From positions 1 through 10,644 of the forward strand of contig CAJOMK010000030.1 in the NCBI GenBank assembly GCA_905235495.1: a stretch of DNA of 10,644 bases. Reading direction: 5' to 3'. Position 1 is the first letter of the stretch. Each line of letters opens with the position of its first letter. This DNA comes from an uncultured Methanobrevibacter sp. GTDB taxonomy: Archaea > Methanobacteriota > Methanobacteria > Methanobacteriales > Methanobacteriaceae. Below are positions 1-5,180 of this stretch, piece after piece. A program made the translations under genes and the position numbers. The notes under the pieces were generated by a model, which searched no databases, was not told the origin of the DNA, and worked only from the letters and a program-made list of their open reading frames with translations.

Positions 1-1
1 C

Positions 2-313
2 CCTTGTTCAATGAAAACATTATCCGCAATAGCTAATGGATATGCATCTAATTCAATCACCCGTGTAGCAGATGTGGCATTAAAGGAAAGAAGAGAACTG
101 GTTTTAGTACCAAGAGAAACACCTTTAAGAGATGTGCATATTGAAAACATGCTTAAAGTATCCAAGGAAGGAGGAATAATTTTACCTGCAATGCCTGCTT
201 TTTATCATGAGCCTGAAAACATAAAGGACATCACTGATTTCATTGTAGGAAAAGTATTGGATGTTTTGAAAATAGAAAATGAAATGTTTAAAAGATGGGA
301 AAAACCTCAATAA
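2..313 (+). CDS. ubiX: UbiX-family flavin prenyltransferase, C-terminal part (5' end outside window)
   Basis: The reading frame is open from the left edge, so the Met at position 11 is internal: it reads [11 protein letters not shown], the conserved UbiX/Pad1 segment. About 103 residues remain, roughly the second half of a ~190-aa protein. Family hallmarks follow in order: [22 protein letters not shown] (family pattern ADVxLKERRxLVLVxRETPL), [13 protein letters not shown], and [11 protein letters not shown]. Members of this family join dimethylallyl phosphate to reduced FMN to make prenylated FMN, the cofactor of UbiD-type decarboxylases; in archaea the partner is a UbiD homologue. The conserved Arg-Glu-Thr-Pro-Leu and Ala-Phe-Tyr-His segments belong to the flavin and phosphate site. 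The end is intact (TAA) and followed by 65 bp of AT-rich DNA before the broken cbiT-like gene. No clear terminator was seen after it. Confidence 0.93.
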   Translation, partial: PCSMKTLSAIANGYASNSITRVADVALKERRELVLVPRETPLRDVHIENMLKVSKEGGIILPAMPAFYHEPENIKDITDFIVGKVLDVLKIENEMFKRWEKPQ

Positions 314-378
314 ATCCCAAAAAACTGTTTAATTTGAAAATATAAATCTACACAAATGATTCTTTTTGAGTTGAAAAT

Positions 379-949
379 ATGATTAATGACTTTGATTTTT
401 TAACAACTTGCGATATCTCAGGATTTTTAAAAGAAGAGATTAGATCAGTTCTCATTTTCTCATTTATAAATCTGATGTTAAAGACTCAGATATAGTTTTA
501 GACATTAATTGTGGTGTTGGAGAAATATCTACAGAATTCTCAAATCGTGCTCAAAAGGTATATGCAATTGATGAAAGCCAACAAGCAATTACAATTAGCC
601 AAGAAAATATTAAAAAGCATGGAAATATTGATAAAGTTGAATTAATCAATGAGGATGAATTGTCTGCAATAGAAAAAAATAGGAGATTTTGATATTGCTA
701 TCCTAAAGGCAAAGAAGGACAATTATAATGAAATCATTGAAAAAGTCCATGAAAAGATCAATTCAAAAGGAAGAATACTTATTTTAACCAATATTAGACT
801 ATGAGGTTGATATAGTCAATAAATTATCAGAACTATATTATAATCCAAAAATCACACAAATCAGCATATCAAATGGAATACTTGAATAAGGGAATAAAAA
901 TGGAAAGTCAAAATCCAATGACTCTCATTTCTGTTAAAAAAAAAGATAG
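379..949 (+). pseudogene. cbiT: cbiT-like cobalt-precorrin-6B C15-methyltransferase, broken by several frameshifts
   Basis: Joining pieces in different frames rebuilds a SAM methyltransferase. It starts at ATG 379 with MINDFDFLTT..KEEIRSV, very like the CbiT N-terminus, and stops at TAG 493. A second frame from about 470 reads SDIVLDINCGVGEIS, the SAM-binding motif I (usually DIGCGTG), then VYAIDESQQAITISQENIKKHG, stopping at TGA 690 just after a 7-A run (673-679). A third frame reads IGDFDIAIL and SKGRILILTN to TGA 802. A fourth reads DYEVDIVNKLSELY to TAA 887. A fifth reads NKGIKMESQNPMTLISV, the usual CbiT tail. One more shift in a 9-A run (936-944) would reach TAG 947. The rebuilt protein is about 190 aa, the normal CbiT size. 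CbiT methylates and decarboxylates a corrin precursor in anaerobic cobalamin synthesis. Many shifts plus a degraded motif I argue for true decay, although homopolymer sequencing errors could explain two of them. Confidence 0.8.
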
Positions 950-963
950 TTTTGAAAAAAAAA
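936..963 (-). terminator. mobA: U-tract terminator after mobA
   Basis: Read on the - strand, two runs of nine T (955-963 and 936-944) begin 11 bp after the mobA TAG. Archaeal RNA polymerase ends transcription at oligo-U tracts without needing a hairpin. The same DNA is the decayed 3' end of the convergent cbiT-like gene, where these are A-runs. Function is inferred from position. Confidence 0.5.
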
Positions 964-973
964 CATCCTTAAT

Positions 974-1720
974 CTATATTCCAAAATCTTCAAGATCTTC
1001 TTTTCTGTTGAAGTTTCTAAAGTCTTCATCAAAGAGTAGTTTATTGTCCACTTCAATAAAAATAGGATTATTTAAGCTTCTGATAAATGACTTTACATAC
1101 AAATTATCTTCATTCAAAAGTGCATTTATATTGTTCAGATTCTCTTTTTTATAAATTGAATGCAATGGCTCGCTATTGTGTATTTTCATATCAACACTCA
1201 TTTCACCAGCATCATCAAAGTTAAACTCTTCATTATTCTTGAATTTATCCTTATTTGACTTAATGTGGAATGGTATGATAGCATCAACATCATTATCTGA
1301 ATCTAAATTATTTTTAAGCAAATCAAACATCACATCTATATTATCCTCACTTATAAAAGGAGAATCACATGGCAAAACAAGTGCATAATCTGTTTTTATA
1401 TTCTTAAGCCCAGTCATGATTCCTGATATTGGACCTTTTTCTTTAATTTCATCTTCAACAAACTCAAGTGAATAATCAAAATTGTCTTCAATTTCACCAT
1501 CACAATATTGATTAAGCAATGATTGATAATCAGCTATCCTTTTGCTATCATTTAAAACAATTATAGCATCATTTATTTTATAGTTTAGTCTTTCAAGTAT
1601 GTGTAAAATCATAGGTTTCTCTTGAATAATCATAGATCCCTTATCTTGACCCATTCTTTTACTCTTTCCTCCTGATAGAACTATGCAAGAATACAATTTT
1701 TGACCATTCATAACAATCAT
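974..1720 (-). CDS. mobA: MobA-like molybdenum cofactor guanylyltransferase
   Basis: A 248-aa protein of the MobA nucleotidyltransferase family, which transfers GMP from GTP to molybdopterin to form the bis-MGD cofactor of enzymes such as formate and formylmethanofuran dehydrogenases. The nucleotide-binding signature IVLSGGKSKRMGQDK is at residues 13-27, G-P-I-S-G at 96-100, the metal-binding aspartate in LPCDSPF at 116-122, and a late E-P-L-H-S-I-Y at 184-190. The C-terminal FRNFNRKEDLE (234-244) matches the family's usual N-x-N/T-P-E-D-L end. It is longer than the common ~195-aa form; the extra is mainly an acidic, Asn/Asp-rich stretch at about 137-182. Two starts are possible, Met1 (1718-1720) or Met4 (1709-1711); neither has a clear Shine-Dalgarno. 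The gene lies 92 bp downstream of guaB with a terminator between, so it probably has its own promoter. A related nucleotidyltransferase with another substrate cannot be fully excluded. Confidence 0.85.
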   Translation of the reverse strand: MIVMNGQKLYSCIVLSGGKSKRMGQDKGSMIIQEKPMILHILERLNYKINDAIIVLNDSKRIADYQSLLNQYCDGEIEDNFDYSLEFVEDEIKEKGPISGIMTGLKNIKTDYALVLPCDSPFISEDNIDVMFDLLKNNLDSDNDVDAIIPFHIKSNKDKFKNNEEFNFDDAGEMSVDMKIHNSEPLHSIYKKENLNNINALLNEDNLYVKSFIRSLNNPIFIEVDNKLLFDEDFRNFNRKEDLEDFGI

Positions 1721-1749
1721 CTATTAAAATAAAACTAAAACCAATGAAA

Positions 1750-1802
1750 AAAAATATGAAAATAATAAAAATAGAAAAAGAATAATTTATTTAAATTATT
1801 CT
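1750..1802 (-). terminator. guaB: Hairpin plus T-rich terminator after guaB
   Basis: A perfect 10-bp stem (AGAATAATTT at 1779-1788 against AAATTATTCT at 1793-1802) with a 4-nt loop starts 10 bp past the guaB stop. On the - strand it is followed by a strongly T-rich stretch (1778 down to 1750, including a run of eight T). The stem is nearly all A-T, so the U-rich tail is probably the active part. Confidence 0.65.
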
Positions 1803-1812
1803 AAAATTCAAA

Positions 1813-3306
1813 CTAGTCTAATGTTGGATAATTAGGACTTTCGTTAGTAATCATCAATTCATGTGGGTGTGATTCCTTAATTCCACTTGCAGTGATTCTA
1901 ACAAAACGAGCTACTTCCTTCATAGTTGGAATGTCACGAGCTCCACAGTAACCCATAGAAGATTTTAATCCTCCAACTAATTGGAAGACAACTTCAGATA
2001 CGGTTCCTTTGTATGGAACTACACCTTCAACACCTTCAGCAACTAATTTTGAATGTTTCATGTGGGTGCCTTTTTCCAATTCTTGGAAGTATCTATCTGC
2101 TCCACCACCAGATCCACCAATCATAGCTCCAATGGAACCCATTCCACGATAAGTTTTGTATTTTCTACCATTCATGGTCACTACTTCACCAGGGGATTCC
2201 AAGGTTCCTGCAAGCAAGTTACCAAGCATTACTACATCTGCACCGGCACCGATTGCCTTTGCAATATCACCGGAGAATCTTAATCCCCCGTCAGCAATAA
2301 CAGGAACACCTGCTTCACTTGCAATATCCGCAACTTCAGCAATAGCTGTTACTTGTGGTACACCAATACCTGCTACAATACGAGTAGTACAAATGGAACC
2401 AGGACCAATACCTACTTTAAGTCCATCTGCACCGTGAGCAATCAAGTCTTCTGCAGCTTCACGGGTTGCAATATTACCCATACATAAATCAGCATCAATA
2501 TTGTCCTTAATGGTTTCTGCAAATTTAACTACATTCATATTATGTGCATGAGCACAATCAATGGAAATAATGTCTGCACCAACTTCATCTAAAGCCATAG
2601 CTCTGTCCAAATCAAAAGGACCACAAGCTGCTGCAACTAAGTATTTGCCATTTTTATCAACTGCAGCATTTGGATGTTGATCTTGATTTAAAATATCCTT
2701 AATGGTAAGAATACCTACCAAATCACCACCTTCACTAATAACAGGTAATCTTTCAACCTTGTTTTCATAAGCGATATCCAATGCTTCTTCAGATGTGATG
2801 CTCTCTTTAATTGTTACTACATCTGAAGTCATAATGTCTTTAACTAATTTTTTAGAATCAGATTTTAAAAATGGCCTCACATCCCTTTTAGAGATGATTC
2901 CTACAATCTTCTCATTTTCAATAACAGGAAGACCACTAACAGATTCATTTTCCATAATGTCTTGGACAGTTTCAATAGAAGATTCCGGGCTAATTGTTAC
3001 TACATCACGAACAGTGATGTCTTCAGCACGTTTTACTTTTCTGACTTCTTCAACTTGTGCTTCTTGAGTAATATTACGGTGAATTACCCCGACTCCCCCT
3101 TCTTGAGCAAGTGCAATAGCCATATTAGCTTCAGTTACTGTGTCCATTGCAGCACTCATAATAGGTATGTTTAATTGGATGTCTTTAGTTAAGTTAACTT
3201 TAGTTTCTACATCTTTAGCTTCAATCCAAGAAGCATTAGGAACTAATAAAAAATCATCATAAGTGTAACCAGGTTTTGCATTATAAATCTTATCTGAAAA
3301 TTGCAT
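1813..3306 (-). CDS. guaB: Inosine-5'-monophosphate dehydrogenase
   Basis: A full-length 497-aa IMPDH, which oxidises IMP to XMP with NAD+, the first committed step to GMP. The TIM-barrel start [10 protein letters not shown] is at residues 14-23, then [12 protein letters not shown] (48-59). Two CBS domains (about 95-147 and 155-210) interrupt the barrel as usual. The catalytic loop GSICTTR (303-309) carries the nucleophile Cys306 after GIGPG. The phosphate site [11 protein letters not shown] (337-347), MGSIGAM (389-395) and the mobile-flap segment [11 protein letters not shown] (424-434) are all present. The start is firm: AAGGAGGAG (3311-3319 on this strand) lies four bases upstream of ATG. 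The upstream gap to mfnB is 108 bp and holds the mfnB terminator, with TATA-like sequence near 3362-3375 and 3331-3342. Only the first leaves room for a 5' leader carrying the ribosome site. Nothing unusual in the protein. Confidence 0.98.
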   Translation of the reverse strand: MQFSDKIYNAKPGYTYDDFLLVPNASWIEAKDVETKVNLTKDIQLNIPIMSAAMDTVTEANMAIALAQEGGVGVIHRNITQEAQVEEVRKVKRAEDITVRDVVTISPESSIETVQDIMENESVSGLPVIENEKIVGIISKRDVRPFLKSDSKKLVKDIMTSDVVTIKESITSEEALDIAYENKVERLPVISEGGDLVGILTIKDILNQDQHPNAAVDKNGKYLVAAACGPFDLDRAMALDEVGADIISIDCAHAHNMNVVKFAETIKDNIDADLCMGNIATREAAEDLIAHGADGLKVGIGPGSICTTRIVAGIGVPQVTAIAEVADIASEAGVPVIADGGLRFSGDIAKAIGAGADVVMLGNLLAGTLESPGEVVTMNGRKYKTYRGMGSIGAMIGGSGGGADRYFQELEKGTHMKHSKLVAEGVEGVVPYKGTVSEVVFQLVGGLKSSMGYCGARDIPTMKEVARFVRITASGIKESHPHELMITNESPNYPTLD

Positions 3307-3348
3307 CTTTCTCCTCCTTAAAACTTCTAAAAAAATATAAAATGATTT

Positions 3349-3384
3349 AAAAAAAATTATCCTAATATAAAAAATTAAGATAAT
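3349..3384 (-). terminator. mfnB: Hairpin plus U8 terminator after mfnB
   Basis: Arms GATAAT (3379-3384) and ATTATC (3356-3361) pair perfectly, with one mismatch and three further pairs (TTA 3375-3377 with TAA 3363-3365) inside. On the - strand the hairpin runs into eight T (3349-3356). It lies about 30 bp after the mfnB stop and overlaps the region where the guaB promoter must sit. Confidence 0.65.
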
Positions 3385-3414
3385 TATTAAGCATCAAATT
3401 AAAAATATTTGAAA

Positions 3415-4134
3415 TTATTCTTCAAATGATTTGACCAAATCCTTTAATTCAGCTACAGCAGTACGATCAATATGTCCTGTGTTTCTGTCTCCACCAACAC
3501 AAGCAGCACCTCTAACACCTACAACATCACAACCGATATCATTTAATGGTTTTAACTGATCTTTTTTAACAGAACCTGCTAAAGCAACTTTTAAACCATA
3601 ACTATGAGCTTCTTCTGTGAATTTTTTACAATCATCAATATCCAAATAATCAAATAATGTGTGTCCATCTTTAACAGCAGTATCTAACATAGCCAAATCT
3701 GCTCCAGCATCTCTTGCTACTTTAGGAATATCCCATGGACTTACAGCTCCAACTCTATGAGCATCAGCATAACCTGAAGCAACGATAATAGCATTAGAAT
3801 CTGTATCTTTTACAGTATTTACTACATTTTCCATAACTTCTAAAGCTTCTTCATAGTTACTTGGACCATATAATCCTACTTTAATGTAATCTGCACCAGA
3901 AACCAAAGCACCCATAGCTGCTAAAGAAACAGTTCCAGGTTTGTATGGAACATCACCTAAAGTTGCGCTGACAAGCATATCATCAGGAGTAAGTTCCCTA
4001 ATATCTTTAATAACCCAAGGAAAATTAGCTCCAAGGGAACCTTCTTTAGGATTTTTAACATCTACTATATCTGCTCCACCTTCAATGGATTCAACAGCTT
4101 CATCATGATTGATAGGACTAATTAATAAAAGCAA
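3415..4134 (-). CDS. mfnB: (5-formylfuran-3-yl)methyl phosphate synthase, methanofuran biosynthesis
   Basis: A 239-aa TIM-barrel enzyme that condenses two glyceraldehyde-3-phosphates into the furan precursor of methanofuran, the C1 carrier of the first step of methanogenesis. The sequence begins [28 protein letters not shown] and carries [11 protein letters not shown] (32-42), [13 protein letters not shown] (56-68), [10 protein letters not shown] (81-90), MLDTAVKDG (149-157) and GVRGAAC (206-212). Lys27, Lys85, Asp151 and Lys155 fall at the positions of the catalytic residues described, as I recall, for the Methanocaldococcus enzyme MJ1099. The start codon is TTG (4132-4134), chosen because the N-terminus then lines up with MILLVSP of that protein and because GGAGGA sits six bases upstream. 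A TATA-like TATAAAAA on this strand (about 4194-4201) would give a leader of about 35-40 nt. The gene appears to be transcribed alone. Confidence 0.95.
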   Translation of the reverse strand: MLLLISPINHDEAVESIEGGADIVDVKNPKEGSLGANFPWVIKDIRELTPDDMLVSATLGDVPYKPGTVSLAAMGALVSGADYIKVGLYGPSNYEEALEVMENVVNTVKDTDSNAIIVASGYADAHRVGAVSPWDIPKVARDAGADLAMLDTAVKDGHTLFDYLDIDDCKKFTEEAHSYGLKVALAGSVKKDQLKPLNDIGCDVVGVRGAACVGGDRNTGHIDRTAVAELKDLVKSFEE

Positions 4135-4140
4135 TCATAT

Positions 4141-4146
4141 TCCTCC
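4141..4146 (-). promoter_or_regulatory. mfnB: Shine-Dalgarno selecting the TTG start of mfnB
   Basis: GGAGGA on the - strand is six bases from the TTG. An ATG (4136-4138) sits between them in another frame, only two bases from the SD; it would give a six-codon peptide ending at TAG 4118-4120. Spacing and homology both favour TTG. Confidence 0.7.
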
Positions 4147-4432
4147 ATAATTCTAATAATAAGTCTCATAATTTTTATTATCTTAAAACTTGATTTTTAT
4201 ACTTTTTAAATAAAATTTTATAGTTCTTTCTTAAATCATATTCTTAAGAGAGATAATTATTATAAAATATTTTATATTAATTATACTTTTATGTATAATC
4301 TTATAAAAAGGTTTATATTTTTCGGTTAATTTTATCAGATTTTTCTTGAAAAAAGGGTTTTATAAGAGAAAGAATAATTATTTTCATATTAACCATATTT
4401 GATACAAGTATATGATTAATCTTTCAGAACAT
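4147..4432. other. AT-rich noncoding stretch upstream of mfnB
   Basis: No reading frame on either strand looks like a protein here. The DNA is extremely AT-rich. It holds the candidate mfnB promoter elements, a 16-bp palindrome TATAAAATATTTTATA (4261-4276) and a 7-bp inverted repeat (ATTATAC 4280-4286 with GTATAAT 4293-4299). In DNA this rich in A and T both repeats could be chance. Confidence 0.5.
4310..4326 (-). promoter_or_regulatory. Candidate archaeal BRE/TATA promoter upstream of mfnB
   Basis: On the - strand the sequence reads ACCGAAAAATATAAACC, which resembles a B-recognition element (CGAAA) running into a TATA box. The expected start would be near 4290, giving a leader of about 155 nt for mfnB. 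The nearer TATAAAAA at about 4194-4201 is an alternative with a short leader. Inferred from consensus only. Confidence 0.3.
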
Positions 4433-4470
4433 AAAAAAAAAAAGTTTATTAACTTTAAAATAAAGTTAAT
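4433..4470 (-). terminator. Strong intrinsic-type terminator
   Basis: A perfect 10-bp stem (ATTAACTTTA 4448-4457, TAAAGTTAAT 4461-4470, 3-nt loop) is followed on the - strand, after AAAC, by eleven consecutive T (4433-4443). No recognised protein gene ends nearby: the nearest upstream one on this strand stops about 360 bp away. Confidence 0.65.
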
Positions 4471-4570
4471 TTCAAACAGTATTGATAGTATAGGATAAGT
4501 ATAATAGTTAGTTAAGGCGTTCCTGACTTGTATATAACAAATTGATTTTTACCTTTACGAACAATTTAAT
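4433..4570 (-). ncRNA. Candidate small noncoding RNA with own promoter and terminator
   Basis: This - strand interval is bounded by an exact TTTATATA box (4591-4598), which predicts a start near 4570, and by a strong hairpin/U11 terminator (4433-4470). It would give a transcript of about 100-140 nt. No ATG-initiated frame of meaningful length is present. It includes a locally GC-richer stretch on the - strand (CAGGAACGCCTTAAC, about 4513-4527), which stands out from the surroundings. I do not recognise the RNA family. The alternative is that this is simply a long 3' untranslated tail of the winged-helix gene at 4828-5091. Confidence 0.3.
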
Positions 4571-4590
4571 TATTAATTTATACTATCTAG

Positions 4591-4598
4591 TATATAAA
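4591..4598 (-). promoter_or_regulatory. Consensus TATA box TTTATATA for the candidate small RNA
   Basis: The - strand reads GTTTATATACTAG, an exact match to the methanogen TATA consensus. No convincing CGAAA element precedes it. No protein gene starts downstream on this strand before mfnB at 4134. Confidence 0.35.
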
Positions 4599-4827
4599 CT
4601 TATTTTATTTTTAGAAATTCCTTGAAAAGTCCCTTATGATACATGGAAATGGAAATTATGGCAGTTTGGCATATGGTGCCAGATTATTTAAGATAAGTGC
4701 CATATTCCTATGGGTTTCCAATGATGATGTCGGTTTCCTTATTAGTTTAATTTAGAATTTGCAATGAAGTTTTTCACCCTCATATCATGTCTGTTGAAAA
4801 GGAGAGTTTATGCGAAAATCAGATTTT
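4599..4827. other. Unassigned stretch, possibly decayed coding DNA
   Basis: About 4621-4735 is visibly richer in G and C than the flanking intergenic DNA and similar in composition to the winged-helix gene next to it. On the + strand a 39-codon frame runs from ATG 4636 to TAG 4755 with no ribosome site. On the - strand a short open stretch includes RNMALILNNLAPYAKLP before a stop. Neither is recognised. A small hairpin TGGCA/TGCCA lies near 4667-4681. This may be a remnant of a lost gene. Confidence 0.3.
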
Positions 4828-5091
4828 TCATTCCAAAAACTTGAGAATTTTCCTGCCTCTTTCGGTCAGCCTGTACAGTTTGGGAACATGGTACTCTGGA
4901 TTTATCACATGGACCAGTTCATAATCTCTAAGGTCCTTCAATTTCCTGCTGACATTGTTAGGGTGAAGACCTGTTTTCCTGGAAATTTCAATTGGTCTTA
5001 GAAAGTCCTCGCCTTCAAATGACTTCAGCACCTTCTCTCTGGTTGGTGCATTCTTGATGTACGCTATCAAGATAAGTGTTTCATTGTCCAT
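4828..5091 (-). CDS. Small winged helix-turn-helix transcriptional regulator
   Basis: An 87-aa, single-domain DNA-binding protein. After an N-terminal helix (LILIAYIKNAPTREKVLKSF), the helix-turn-helix reads LRPIEISRKTGLHPNNVSRKLKDLRDYELV at about residues 31-60, and the wing follows as VINPEYHVPKLYRLTERGRKIL (62-83). This is the MarR/ArsR-like winged-helix pattern common in archaea. No ligand-binding or metal-binding domain is visible, and it is not the WYL-type BrxR found with some bacterial BREX loci. The ATG has no Shine-Dalgarno in front of it, so translation may be leaderless or nearly so. It lies 89 bp downstream of brxL on the same strand, with a long dyad in the gap, suggesting autoregulation. 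Its base composition is clearly less AT-rich than the BREX genes, so it may have a different history. The target is unknown. Confidence 0.85.
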   Translation of the reverse strand: MDNETLILIAYIKNAPTREKVLKSFEGEDFLRPIEISRKTGLHPNNVSRKLKDLRDYELVHVINPEYHVPKLYRLTERGRKILKFLE

Positions 5092-5130
5092 AGAAATAGT
5101 TTGTAATTTAAAAAAATTAAAATTAATGTC

Positions 5131-5155
5131 CTAATAGCTATTTAATAGCTATTAG
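5131..5155. promoter_or_regulatory. 25-bp perfect dyad: two tandem palindromic sites, likely operator
   Basis: CTAATAGCTATT (5131-5142) and AATAGCTATTAG (5144-5155) form a perfect 12-bp inverted repeat around one T. It contains two copies of the self-palindromic AATAGCTATT (5133-5142 and 5144-5153) with centres 11 bp apart, about one helical turn. It ends 40 bp upstream of the winged-helix start codon, where a dimeric regulator would be expected to bind. A role as a brxL terminator hairpin is less likely, because no immediate U-run follows it on the - strand. Confidence 0.6.
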
Positions 5156-5161
5156 ATAAAT

Positions 5162-5169
5162 AAAAAAAA
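5162..5169 (-). terminator. brxL: Possible U-tract terminator after brxL
   Basis: Eight consecutive T on the - strand begin 11 bp past the brxL TAA, with no hairpin in front. Oligo-U tracts alone can terminate archaeal transcription, so this could end the BREX transcript before the winged-helix gene. Confidence 0.4.
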
Positions 5170-5180
5170 GTTGTAATTGA

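Noticed and set aside
2053..3174. Several open + strand frames opposite guaB
   Set aside because: They are antisense shadows of a highly conserved gene, with low-complexity Ser/Thr-rich translations.
4261..4299. A 16-bp palindrome and a 7-bp inverted repeat upstream of mfnB
   Set aside because: Both consist almost only of A and T in DNA that is nearly all A and T, so chance is a sufficient explanation without conservation data.
4718..4731. ATGATGA resembling a box C of an archaeal C/D guide RNA
   Set aside because: No matching CTGA box D or a second C'/D' pair lies at a suitable distance on that strand.
4636..4755. A 39-codon + strand frame (MIHGNGNYGSLAYG...)
   Set aside because: No ribosome site, no recognised similarity, and no partner gene. 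It is noted only as part of a possibly decayed stretch.
4810..5001. A 63-codon + strand frame with a good-looking AAGGAG five bases before its ATG
   Set aside because: It is fully antisense to the winged-helix gene, whose protein has a clear domain pattern. The + strand peptide resembles nothing known and has no neighbour on that strand. The SD match may be chance.
5131..5155. The dyad read as the hairpin of a brxL terminator
   Set aside because: On the - strand it is followed by GGACATTAA rather than a U-run, and a U8 tract already lies between it and the brxL stop. The twin palindromes fit an operator better.
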